A stretch of DNA of 35,841 nucleotides from Escherichia albertii NBRC 107761 = DSM 17582 (GTDB lineage Bacteria > Pseudomonadota > Gammaproteobacteria > Enterobacterales > Enterobacteriaceae): assembly GCF_000759775.1 (NCBI RefSeq), contig NZ_BBMY01000008.1:1-35841 (forward strand), read 5' to 3'. This document shows positions 28,306-35,841 of the stretch, piece after piece (within the stretch, counting starts at the first letter, position 1; each line of letters begins with the position of its first letter). The notes under the pieces are model-generated. The model had not been told where the DNA came from, searched no databases, and saw only the letters and a list, made by a program, of their open reading frames with translations. The position numbers and the translations under genes were made by a program.

Positions 28306-29312
28306 ATAATATCCAACTCGCCCACGGCAGCGGCGGCCAGGCGATGCAACAATTAATCAACAGCCTGTTTATGGAAGCCTTTGCCAATCCGTGGCTGGCG
28401 GAACAGGAAGACCAGGCACGTCTTGAGCTGGCGCAACTGGTGGCGGAAGGCGACCGTCTGGCGTTTTCCACCGATAGCTACGTCATTGACCCGCTGTTCT
28501 TTCCTGGCGGTAATATCGGCAAGCTGGCAATTTGCGGCACCGCCAATGACGTTGCGGTCAGCGGTGCAATTCCCCGTTATCTTTCTTGCGGATTTATCCT
28601 TGAAGAAGGATTGCCGATGGAAACGCTAAAAGCGGTAGTCACCAGCATGGCTGAAACCGCCCGCGCGGCAGGCATTGCTATCGTTACGGGCGATACTAAA
28701 GTGGTGCAACGCGGCGCGGCGGACAAACTGTTCATCAACACTGCGGGCATGGGGGCTATCCCGGCGAATATTCACTGGGGCGCACAAACTCTGACCGCAG
28801 GCGATGTCTTGCTGGTGAGCGGTACGCTCGGCGACCACGGGGCGACTATCCTTAATCTGCGCGAACAACTGGGACTGGATGGCGAACTGGTCAGCGACTG
28901 TGCGGTACTGACGCCGCTGATTCAGACGCTACGCAACATTCCCGGCGTAAAAGCACTGCGTGATGCCACGCGCGGCGGCGTGAATGCCGTTGTCCATGAG
29001 TTCGCAGCGGCTTGTGGTTTTGGTATTGAACTTTCCGAATCTGCGCTGCCCGTTAAACCTGCCGTGCGCGGTGTTTGCGAGCTGTTAGGACTGGATGCAC
29101 TCAACTTTGCCAACGAAGGCAAACTGGTGATCGCAGTAGAACGCAACGCGGCAGAGCAAGTGTTAGCAACGCTGAAATCCCATCCATTGGGACAAGATGC
29201 AGCGCTGATTGGCGAAGTGGTGGAACGTAAAGGTGTTCGTCTTGCTGGTCTTTATGGCGTGAAACGAACTCTCGATTTACCACACGCCGAACCGCTGCCT
29301 CGTATATGCTAA
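28302..29312 (+). CDS. hypE: hydrogenase maturation dehydratase HypE
   Basis: Dehydrates the HypF-made thiocarbamate on its C-terminal cysteine to thiocyanate, supplying CN ligands. It has 336 residues of the PurM/ThiL/SelD fold: NNIQLAHGSGGQAMQQLI at the start, FSTDSYVIDPLFFPGGNIGKLA near 58-79, and the invariant C-terminal PRIC. The start codon is GTG at 28302, inside the hypD stop region (GTGA overlap), which implies translational coupling. Confidence 0.96.
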   Translation: MNNIQLAHGSGGQAMQQLINSLFMEAFANPWLAEQEDQARLELAQLVAEGDRLAFSTDSYVIDPLFFPGGNIGKLAICGTANDVAVSGAIPRYLSCGFILEEGLPMETLKAVVTSMAETARAAGIAIVTGDTKVVQRGAADKLFINTAGMGAIPANIHWGAQTLTAGDVLLVSGTLGDHGATILNLREQLGLDGELVSDCAVLTPLIQTLRNIPGVKALRDATRGGVNAVVHEFAAACGFGIELSESALPVKPAVRGVCELLGLDALNFANEGKLVIAVERNAAEQVLATLKSHPLGQDAALIGEVVERKGVRLAGLYGVKRTLDLPHAEPLPRIC

Positions 29313-29385
29313 TAAAAATCTAAATCTCCTGTAGTTAGTCAATGACCTTTTGCACCGCTTCGCGGTGCTTTCCTGGAAGAACAAA

Positions 29386-31464
29386 ATGTCGTATACACCG
29401 ATGAGTGATCTCGGACAACAGGGGTTGTTCGACATCACTCGGACACTATTACAGCAGCCGGATCTGGCCTCGCTGTGTGAGGCTCTTTCGCAACTGGTAA
29501 AGCGTTCTGCGCTCGCCGACAACGCAGCTATTGTGTTGTGGCAAGCGCAGACTCAACGTGCGTCTTATTACGCGTCGCGTGATCAGGACACGCCCATTAA
29601 ATACGAAGACGAAACCGTTCTGGCGCACGGTCCGGTGCGCAGCATTTTGTCTCGTCCTGATACGCTGCATTGCAGTTACGAAGAATTTTGTGAGACCTGG
29701 CCGCAATTGGCGACAGGTGGGCTATACCCTAAATTTGGTCACTATTGTCTGCTGCCGCTAGCAGCGGAAGGGCATATTTTTGGCGGTTGTGAATTTATTC
29801 GTTATGACGATCGCCCGTGGAGCGAAAAAGAGTTCAATCGTCTGCAAACGTTCACGCAGATTGTCTCTGTCGTCACCGAACAAATTCAGAATCGCGTCGT
29901 CAACAATGTCGACTACGAGTTGTTATGCCGGGAACGCGACAACTTCCGCATTCTGGTTTCCATCACCAACGCGGTACTTTCCCGCCTGGACATGGACGAA
30001 CTGGTCAGCGAAGTCGCGAAAGAGATCCACTACTACTTCAACATTGACGATATCAGCATCGTCTTACGTAGCCACCGCAAAAATAAACTCAACATCTACT
30101 CCACCCACTATCTTGATAAACAGCATCCTGCCCACGAACAGAGCGAAGTCGATGAAGCCGGAACACTCACCGAGCGTGTGTTTAAAAGCAAAGAGATGCT
30201 GCTGATTAATCTCCATGAGCGGGATAATCTGGCCCCCTACGAACGCATGTTATTCGACACCTGGGGCAACCAGATTCAAACTTTGTGCCTGTTACCGCTG
30301 ATGTCTGGCGACACCATGCTGGGCGTACTGAAGCTGGCGCAATGTGAAGAGAAAGTCTTTACCACCACCAACCTGAATTTACTGCGCCAGATTGCCGAAC
30401 GTGTGGCGATTGCCGTCGATAACGCTCTCGCCTATCAGGAAATCCATCGCCTGAAAGAGCGGCTGGTTGATGAAAACCTTGCCCTGACCGAACAGCTCAA
30501 CAACGTCGATAGTGAATTTGGTGAGATTATTGGTCGCAGCGAAGCCATGTATAGCGTGCTTAAGCAAGTTGAAATGGTGGCGCAAAGCGACAGTACCGTG
30601 CTGATCCTCGGTGAAACCGGCACCGGTAAAGAGCTGATTGCCCGCGCAATCCATAATTTGAGTGGTCGCAATAATCGGCGGATGGTGAAAATGAACTGCG
30701 CCGCCATGCCTGCCGGGCTGCTGGAAAGTGATCTGTTTGGTCACGAACGCGGCGCCTTTACCGGCGCCAGCACGCAACGTATTGGCCGCTTTGAACTGGC
30801 GGATAAAAGCTCGCTATTCCTTGATGAAGTGGGCGATATGCCGCTGGAATTACAGCCGAAGCTGCTGCGCGTCTTGCAGGAACAAGAGTTCGAACGCCTC
30901 GGCAGCAACAAAATCATTCAGACTGACGTACGTTTAATCGCCGCAACTAACCGCGATCTGAAAAAAATGGTCGCTGATCGTGAATTCCGTAGCGATCTTT
31001 ATTACCGACTGAATGTTTTCCCGATTCACCTGCCGCCGTTGCGCGAGCGCCCGGAAGATATTCCATTGCTGGCGAAAGCATTTACCTTCAAGATTGCCCG
31101 CCGCCTGGGACGCAATATCGACAGTATTCCTGCCGAAACGTTACGGGCGTTGAGCAATATGGAGTGGCCGGGCAACGTGCGCGAGCTGGAAAACGTCATC
31201 GAGCGTGCTGTTCTACTGACGCGTGGCAACGTGCTGCAACTCTCTTTGCCGGATATCACACTGCCAAAGCCTGAAACACCACCTGCGGCAACGGTGGTTG
31301 CGCAAGAAGGCGAAGATGAATATCAATTAATCGTTCGCGTATTAAAAGAGACTAATGGCGTGGTTGCCGGACCGAAAGGCGCAGCACAGCGTCTGGGACT
31401 GAAACGTACCACGTTGCTATCACGGATGAAGCGGCTGGGAATAGATAAAGCTGCATTGGTTTAA
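29386..31464 (+). CDS. fhlA: formate hydrogenlyase transcriptional activator FhlA
   Basis: Formate-responsive activator of sigma-54 promoters for hyc, hyp, hydN-hypF and fdhF. It has 692 residues. The N-terminal half holds two GAF-like sensory domains (about 20-165 and 200-345). The AAA+ domain has Walker A GETGTGKE near 410, GAFTGA near 470 and DEVGDMPLELQ as Walker B, and the helix-turn-helix is at the end (GAAQRLGLKRTTLLSRMKRLGI). There is no receiver domain, as usual for FhlA. I chose the ATG at 29386 (MSYTPMSDLGQ), preceded by GGAAGAAC, over one 12 codons earlier. It lies 73 bases after hypE, in the same operon. Confidence 0.96.
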   Translation: MSYTPMSDLGQQGLFDITRTLLQQPDLASLCEALSQLVKRSALADNAAIVLWQAQTQRASYYASRDQDTPIKYEDETVLAHGPVRSILSRPDTLHCSYEEFCETWPQLATGGLYPKFGHYCLLPLAAEGHIFGGCEFIRYDDRPWSEKEFNRLQTFTQIVSVVTEQIQNRVVNNVDYELLCRERDNFRILVSITNAVLSRLDMDELVSEVAKEIHYYFNIDDISIVLRSHRKNKLNIYSTHYLDKQHPAHEQSEVDEAGTLTERVFKSKEMLLINLHERDNLAPYERMLFDTWGNQIQTLCLLPLMSGDTMLGVLKLAQCEEKVFTTTNLNLLRQIAERVAIAVDNALAYQEIHRLKERLVDENLALTEQLNNVDSEFGEIIGRSEAMYSVLKQVEMVAQSDSTVLILGETGTGKELIARAIHNLSGRNNRRMVKMNCAAMPAGLLESDLFGHERGAFTGASTQRIGRFELADKSSLFLDEVGDMPLELQPKLLRVLQEQEFERLGSNKIIQTDVRLIAATNRDLKKMVADREFRSDLYYRLNVFPIHLPPLRERPEDIPLLAKAFTFKIARRLGRNIDSIPAETLRALSNMEWPGNVRELENVIERAVLLTRGNVLQLSLPDITLPKPETPPAATVVAQEGEDEYQLIVRVLKETNGVVAGPKGAAQRLGLKRTTLLSRMKRLGIDKAALV

Positions 31465-31508
31465 CAGACCCGGTTATACTCAATCAACATTCAATGAAAG
31501 GAGGCAGT

Positions 31509-31937
31509 ATGGCAGTTTCCGCACGTAATCAATTAACCGGAACAGTTAGCGCAGTGGCAATGGGCGCAGTAAATGATGAAGTAGAACTGACGCTGGCTGG
31601 CGGTGCAAAACTGGTAGCAATTGTCACCCACAGCAGCCAACAGGCTCTGGGGCTGGCAACAGGAAAAGAAGCGATTGCTCTGATTAAAGCACCGTGGGTA
31701 ACGCTGGCAACAGAAGATTGTGGACTGAAATTCTCTGCCCGCAACCAGTTTGCCGGCAGCGTGTCGAAAATCACCGAAGGCGCAGTAAACGCGACTGTCC
31801 ATATCAAAACGGATGCAGGTTTTGAAATTGTGGCGGTGGTAACAAATGAAAGTCAGGATGAAATGAAACTCACCACTGGCTCGCGCGTCATTGCGTTGAT
31901 CAAAGCATCAGCAATCCTGATTGCGACCAAAGCGTAA
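31509..31937 (+). CDS. double-Mop molybdenum-pterin/molybdate-binding protein
   Basis: A 142-residue protein made of two homologous Mop (TOBE-like) domains of about 70 residues. SARNQLTGTVSAVAMGAVN (residues 4-22) and SARNQFAGSVSKITEGAVN (76-94) are the repeated starts, and each domain ends in an ALIKA segment. Proteins of this kind store or buffer molybdate as ring-shaped oligomers in the cytoplasm. The ATG at 31509 has AAAGGAGG just upstream; an ATG five codons earlier overlaps that site and is rejected. It lies 44 bases after fhlA and ends at a strong terminator. Formate dehydrogenase H and thus formate hydrogenlyase need molybdenum, which makes the placement meaningful. K-12 has no gene here as I recall; Salmonella may have a relative. 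Confidence 0.85.
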   Translation: MAVSARNQLTGTVSAVAMGAVNDEVELTLAGGAKLVAIVTHSSQQALGLATGKEAIALIKAPWVTLATEDCGLKFSARNQFAGSVSKITEGAVNATVHIKTDAGFEIVAVVTNESQDEMKLTTGSRVIALIKASAILIATKA

Positions 31938-31945
31938 GCCCCGTA

Positions 31946-31974
31946 TTTGCCGGAGAGTATGGCTCTTCGGCAAA
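31946..31974 (+). terminator. terminator after the Mop gene
   Basis: A 12-bp stem, TTTGCCGGAGAG and CTCTTCGGCAAA, with one G-T pair and a 5-base loop, followed by TTTATTTCTTT. It is an efficient intrinsic terminator that ends the hyp-fhlA-Mop transcript. It also ends one base from the ygbA stop codon and can serve the opposite strand less well. Confidence 0.85.
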
Positions 31975-31975
31975 T

Positions 31976-32320
31976 TTATTTCTTTGGACGATATTTTTCC
32001 GGCAACTCCGGTACCGGACGCTTGTCATCAATCAGATGACGCACGGTTAAGATCGGATGACGCCACAGCATGCGCGGTCCCGCCCAGCGCATAATCTGCT
32101 TCATCTCCTCACGCTTCGCAGGCTGATAACAGTGCACCGGACACTGCTTACAGGCCGGTTTCTCTTCGCCAAACACACATTTATCCAGCCGCTTTTGCGC
32201 GTAAGCAAACAACGCCTCGTAATGTTCCGGCTCTGCTGACGCCTGCGGGCATTTCGCTTGGTAAAGATCGATCATTTTTTTAATCGTCAGTTTTTCACGA
32301 GAGATACGCTTGCCGGACAT
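31976..32320 (-). CDS. ygbA: nitrous oxide/NO-responsive protein YgbA
   Basis: A 114-residue conserved protein, strongly induced by nitric oxide through NsrR in E. coli; its role is not established beyond a link to nitrosative stress. The basic N-terminus MSGKRISREKLTIKKMI is followed by four cysteines in YQAKCPQ (near 24) and CVFGEEKPACKQCPVHCYQPAKREE (near 48-72), which suggests metal or iron-sulfur binding. GGAGG lies six bases before the start. An NsrR-type operator lies 18 bases upstream. K-12 YgbA is similar in length. Confidence 0.9.
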   Translation of the reverse strand: MSGKRISREKLTIKKMIDLYQAKCPQASAEPEHYEALFAYAQKRLDKCVFGEEKPACKQCPVHCYQPAKREEMKQIMRWAGPRMLWRHPILTVRHLIDDKRPVPELPEKYRPKK

Positions 32321-32337
32321 GCTGCCTCCATACTTTT

Positions 32338-32360
32338 AAGGTGCATTTATATTACAACTT
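32338..32360. promoter_or_regulatory. NsrR operator of ygbA
   Basis: AAGGTGCATTT-A-TATTACAACTT. The left half is a 10/11 match to the NsrR half-site (AAGATGCATTT); the right half is weaker. The centre carries TAATAT on the minus strand, a good -10, so NsrR would cover the promoter. The rest of the gap to mutS (32361-32605) has no clear gene; I could not define the mutS promoter with confidence. Confidence 0.72.
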
Positions 32361-32605
32361 AATCATAAAAGGGACTATGGCTCGAAAGGAGAAGGTTTCT
32401 CAAACCGGGAAATTTTGCGTTCCCTCTTCATACTCACCCCGTAAAAGCGGCAAAGCAGCCTCTTTCCCGGAACCGACATCAAGAACTCACCTTTCGCGTC
32501 TTCCCCTGAAATGATTAACTCCGGTATCATGTGCGCCTTATGTGATCACAACGAAAATAAAAACCATCACACCACATTTAACATCAGGGAACTGGACTTA
32601 ACCCC

Positions 32606-35167
32606 ATGAGTGTAATAGAAAATTTAGACGCCCATACCCCAATGATGCAGCAGTATCTCAAGCTGAAAGCCCAGCACCCGGAGATCCTGCTGTTCTATCG
32701 CATGGGCGACTTTTACGAGCTGTTTTATGACGACGCAAAGCGAGCGTCGCAACTGCTGGATATTTCGCTGACCAAACGCGGCGCTTCTGCTGGCGAACCG
32801 ATTCCAATGGCGGGCATTCCACACCATGCGGTGGAAAACTATCTTGCCAAACTGGTGAATCAGGGCGAATCCGTCGCGATTTGTGAGCAAATTGGCGATC
32901 CAGCGACCAGCAAAGGACCGGTTGAGCGTAAAGTTGTCCGTATCGTCACGCCAGGGACTATTAGCGATGAAGCCCTGTTACAGGAGCGCCAGGACAACCT
33001 GCTGGCGGCTATCTGGCAGGACAGTAAGGGGTTCGGCTACGCCACGCTGGATATCAGCTCCGGGCGTTTTCGTCTGAGCGAACCGGCGGACCGTGAAACG
33101 ATGGCGGCAGAACTTCAACGTACGAATCCAGCGGAGCTGCTGTATGCGGAAGATTTCGCCGAGATGTCGCTGATTGAAGGTCGTCGCGGCCTGCGTCGTC
33201 GCCCGCTATGGGAGTTTGAAATCGATACCGCGCGCCAGCAATTAAACCTGCAATTTGGCACCCGCGATCTGGTTGGTTTTGGCGTCGAAAACGCGCCGCG
33301 CGGCCTTTGCGCTGCCGGTTGCCTGTTGCAATATGCGAAAGATACCCAGCGCACGACTCTGCCGCATATCCGTTCTATTACGATGGAACGTCAGCAGGAC
33401 AGTATCATTATGGACGCCGCAACGCGCCGTAATCTGGAAATTACCCAAAATCTGGCAGGCGGTGTGGAGAATACGCTGGCTTCTGTACTCGACTGCACCG
33501 TCACGCCGATGGGCAGCCGTATGCTGAAACGCTGGCTGCATATGCCAGTGCGCGATACCCGCGTGTTGCTTGAGCGCCAGCAGACTATTGGCGCATTGCA
33601 GGATTTCACCGCCGAGTTACAGCCGGTACTGCGTCAGGTTGGCGATCTGGAACGTATTCTGGCACGTCTGGCATTGCGTACCGCTCGCCCGCGCGATCTG
33701 GCGCGTATGCGTCACGCCTTCCAGCAACTGCCAGAACTGCGCGCGCAACTGGAAGGTGTCGATAGCGCCCCGGTACAAGCGCTGCGTGAGAAGATGGGCG
33801 AGTTTGCCGAACTGCGCGACCTGCTGGAGCGGGCAATCATCGATACGCCGCCGGTACTGGTTCGCGACGGCGGCGTTATTGCCACGGGTTATAACGAAGA
33901 ACTGGATGAATGGCGTGCGCTGGCTGATGGCGCGACTGATTATCTGGAACGTCTGGAAGTGCGCGAACGCGAACGTACCGGGCTGGACACGTTAAAAGTT
34001 GGCTTTAATGCGGTGCACGGCTACTACATTCAGATCAGCCGTGGGCAAAGCCACCTGGCACCTATTAACTACATGCGCCGTCAGACGCTGAAAAACGCCG
34101 AACGCTACATTATTCCAGAACTAAAAGAGTACGAAGATAAAGTTCTCACCTCAAAAGGCAAAGCGCTGGCACTGGAAAAACAGCTTTATGAAGAGCTGTT
34201 CGACCTGTTGCTGCCACACCTGGAAGCGTTGCAACAGAGTGCGAACGCGCTGGCAGAACTTGACGTACTGGTTAACCTAGCGGAACGGGCCTATACCCTG
34301 AACTACACCTGCCCGACTTTTATTGATAAACCCGCTATTCGTATTACCGAAGGCCGCCATCCGGTGGTTGAACAGGTACTGAACGAGCCGTTTATCGCTA
34401 ACCCGCTGAATCTGTCGCCACAGCGCCGCATGTTGATCATCACCGGCCCGAACATGGGCGGTAAAAGTACCTATATGCGCCAGACTGCGCTGATTGCGCT
34501 GATGGCCTATATCGGCAGCTACGTACCGGCGCAAAAAGTCGAGATTGGCCCGATCGACCGTATATTTACCCGCGTAGGCGCGGCAGACGATCTGGCATCC
34601 GGGCGTTCAACCTTTATGGTGGAGATGACCGAAACCGCCAATATTCTGCATAACGCCACCGAGCAAAGTCTGGTGTTGATGGATGAGATTGGGCGCGGAA
34701 CGTCCACTTACGATGGCCTGTCGCTGGCGTGGGCGTGCGCAGAAAATCTGGCGAATAAGATTAAAGCGTTGACGCTGTTCGCCACCCACTATTTCGAGCT
34801 AACGCAGCTACCAGAGAAAATGGAAGGCGTGGCCAACGTGCATCTCGATGCGCTGGAACACGGCGACACCATCGCCTTTATGCACAGCGTACAGGACGGC
34901 GCGGCGAGCAAAAGCTACGGCCTGGCGGTTGCTGCACTGGCGGGCGTTCCGAAAGAGGTTATTAAGCGCGCGCGGCAAAAACTGCGTGAGCTGGAAAGCA
35001 TTTCGCCGAACGCCGCCGCTACGCAAGTGGATGGTACGCAAATGTCTTTACTGTCAGTACCAGAAGAAACCTCACCAGCGGTCGAAGCGCTGGAAAACCT
35101 CGATCCAGATTCACTGACCCCACGTCAGGCGCTGGAGTGGATTTATCGGTTGAAGAGTCTGGTGTAA
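32606..35167 (+). CDS. mutS: DNA mismatch repair protein MutS
   Basis: Recognises mismatches and small loops and starts methyl-directed repair with MutL and MutH. It has 853 residues, as in E. coli. The mismatch-reading GDFYELF is at residues 34-40 with Phe36 and Glu38. The clamp and lever domains follow. The ATPase has Walker [10 protein letters not shown] near 614-622, the [12 protein letters not shown] signature near 660-672, and Walker [16 protein letters not shown] near 688-702. The C-terminal tetramer/beta-clamp region ([10 protein letters not shown] near 812-821) is intact, so it is presumably functional. Confidence 0.97.
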   Translation: MSVIENLDAHTPMMQQYLKLKAQHPEILLFYRMGDFYELFYDDAKRASQLLDISLTKRGASAGEPIPMAGIPHHAVENYLAKLVNQGESVAICEQIGDPATSKGPVERKVVRIVTPGTISDEALLQERQDNLLAAIWQDSKGFGYATLDISSGRFRLSEPADRETMAAELQRTNPAELLYAEDFAEMSLIEGRRGLRRRPLWEFEIDTARQQLNLQFGTRDLVGFGVENAPRGLCAAGCLLQYAKDTQRTTLPHIRSITMERQQDSIIMDAATRRNLEITQNLAGGVENTLASVLDCTVTPMGSRMLKRWLHMPVRDTRVLLERQQTIGALQDFTAELQPVLRQVGDLERILARLALRTARPRDLARMRHAFQQLPELRAQLEGVDSAPVQALREKMGEFAELRDLLERAIIDTPPVLVRDGGVIATGYNEELDEWRALADGATDYLERLEVRERERTGLDTLKVGFNAVHGYYIQISRGQSHLAPINYMRRQTLKNAERYIIPELKEYEDKVLTSKGKALALEKQLYEELFDLLLPHLEALQQSANALAELDVLVNLAERAYTLNYTCPTFIDKPAIRITEGRHPVVEQVLNEPFIANPLNLSPQRRMLIITGPNMGGKSTYMRQTALIALMAYIGSYVPAQKVEIGPIDRIFTRVGAADDLASGRSTFMVEMTETANILHNATEQSLVLMDEIGRGTSTYDGLSLAWACAENLANKIKALTLFATHYFELTQLPEKMEGVANVHLDALEHGDTIAFMHSVQDGAASKSYGLAVAALAGVPKEVIKRARQKLRELESISPNAAATQVDGTQMSLLSVPEETSPAVEALENLDPDSLTPRQALEWIYRLKSLV

Positions 35168-35171
35168 TATT

Positions 35172-35202
35172 TAATCCCGATAGCAAAATGCTGTCGGGAT
35201 TA
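35172..35202 (+). terminator. terminator after mutS
   Basis: Hairpin TAATCCCGATAGCA, loop AAA, TGCTGTCGGGATTA, with a single T-G pair in 14 bp. It is followed by a short T-rich run (TTTCCTCCATTTT), five bases past the mutS stop codon. Confidence 0.8.
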
Positions 35203-35214
35203 TTTCCTCCATTT

Positions 35215-35245
35215 TACAACTCAAATAAAAAATACCCTGTATAAT
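35215..35245 (+). promoter_or_regulatory. candidate pphB promoter
   Basis: A perfect -10 TATAAT (35240-35245), 28 bases before the pphB ATG. The -35 is poor (TACAAC at 35215-35220, 19-base spacer). Confidence 0.5.
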
Positions 35246-35273
35246 AGTAGTTCTTATTTTATAGGATAAAACC

Positions 35274-35841
35274 ATGCCATCTACACGCTATCAAAAAATT
35301 GATGCTTATAACTATCACCATATATGGGCCGTTGGTGATATTCATGGTAACTATCAATTATTACAATCCCGCTTACATCAACTACTTTTTTGTCCCGAAA
35401 CTGACTTACTTATTTCTGTCGGCGATAATATTGATCGTGGGGCGGAGAGTCTTAACGTTCTACGCCTGTTAAACCAGCCCTGGTTTACTTCGGTTAAAGG
35501 CAACCACGAAGCAATGGCCCTTGATGCGTTCGCTACTGGCGATGGCAATATGTGGTTAGCCAGCGGCGGCGACTGGTTCTTTGGGCTTAGCAATCCAGAA
35601 CAAAAAGAGGCTATCGACCTGTTATTACGCTTTCGGCAATTACCGCATATCATCGAAATTAACGACGAAAAAATAAAATACGTCATAGTCCATGCTGATT
35701 ACCCGGGTAATAAATATCAATTTGGCAAAGAGCTAGCGGAGAAAGAATTACTCTGGCCTGTTGACCGCATTCAGAACTCGCTAAAAGGCAATATAAATAA
35801 AATAGAAGGTGCCGATTATTTCATATTTGGTCATATGGGTG
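35274..35841 (+). CDS. pphB: serine/threonine-specific protein phosphatase 2 (5' part, cut by window end)
   Basis: Metal-dependent phosphoprotein phosphatase of the lambda-type PPP family. The first 189 codons are present. The three active-site motifs are visible: VGDIHGN near 20-26, VGDNIDRGAES near 45-55 and VKGNHEAMA near 74-82. VHADYPG lies near 140-146 and FGHMG is at the edge. K-12 PphB is 218 residues, so about 30 residues are missing. The protein is noticeably diverged from K-12 PphB as I recall it (I estimate about four residues in five shared), unlike mutS just before it. The DNA is richer in A/T than its neighbours. In E. coli the mutS-rpoS interval is known to vary between lineages. 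Confidence 0.92.
   Translation, partial: MPSTRYQKIDAYNYHHIWAVGDIHGNYQLLQSRLHQLLFCPETDLLISVGDNIDRGAESLNVLRLLNQPWFTSVKGNHEAMALDAFATGDGNMWLASGGDWFFGLSNPEQKEAIDLLLRFRQLPHIIEINDEKIKYVIVHADYPGNKYQFGKELAEKELLWPVDRIQNSLKGNINKIEGADYFIFGHMG

Noticed and set aside
32515-32543. mutS promoter TTAACT...TTATGT
   Set aside because: Spacing is right but both hexamers are weak, and a nearby TATCAT competes; not strong enough to list.

Overview
The window is chromosomal DNA of an Escherichia-type enterobacterium. Gene order and nearly every protein match the E. coli segment serV-csrA-alaS-recX-recA-pncC-mltB...gutQ-norRVW-hypF-hydN...hyc-hyp-fhlA-ygbA-mutS-pphB. It is not a plain K-12-type chromosome. The sorbitol (srl/gut) operon expected between mltB and gutQ is gone, and only a decayed 3' end of srlR seems to remain. 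The asc (aryl-beta-glucoside) operon expected between hydN and hycI is also missing, and its place holds a frameshifted gene for a secreted protein. Two small genes that I do not place in the K-12 map are present: a two-helix membrane protein next to pncC, and a double-Mop molybdenum-binding protein after fhlA. The final gene, pphB, is clearly diverged from K-12 as I recall it. A sorbitol-negative Escherichia such as E. fergusonii or E. albertii, or a divergent E. coli lineage, would fit. This placement is inference from remembered gene orders and sequences, not from a search.

Layout. Positions 1-319: two tRNA-Arg(ACG) genes and one tRNA-Ser(GCU) gene on the minus strand with a stringent-type promoter. 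Positions 600-6200, minus strand: csrA, alaS, recX, recA (with LexA box) and pncC. Positions 6370-7740: a small membrane protein gene and mltB. Positions 7740-8954: the srl deletion scar and gutQ. Positions 8951-13221: the nitric oxide detoxification locus, norR divergent from norVW, with three NorR boxes and a sigma-54 promoter. Positions 13231-13520: a tandem BIME (REP) array. Positions 13542-16474: hydN-hypF. Positions 16824-17596: a frameshifted gene.

Positions 17621-25483 carry the formate hydrogenlyase operon hycABCDEFGHI on the minus strand, divergent from hypABCDE-fhlA (25695-31464). Then follow the Mop gene, ygbA (NsrR-type operator), mutS and the start of pphB, which is cut by the window end.

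How it works together. FhlA senses formate and activates sigma-54 promoters in front of hycA, hypA and hydN. Each has an upstream box built on TGTCATnnCGACA-like elements, and a further box lies between hycA and hycB. HycB-G form the membrane-bound hydrogenase-3 arm that accepts electrons from formate dehydrogenase H. HypA-F build and insert the NiFe(CN)2CO centre, HycI trims the HycE C-terminus, and HycA counteracts FhlA. The Mop gene may tie this molybdenum-dependent pathway to molybdate supply. NorR/NorVW and YgbA form a nitric-oxide theme active under the same anaerobic conditions.

Most of the window is a well-known core region. The noteworthy parts are the two missing operons and their scars, the extra small genes, the REP element that separates two copies of the recA terminator sequence, and the repeated FhlA boxes.
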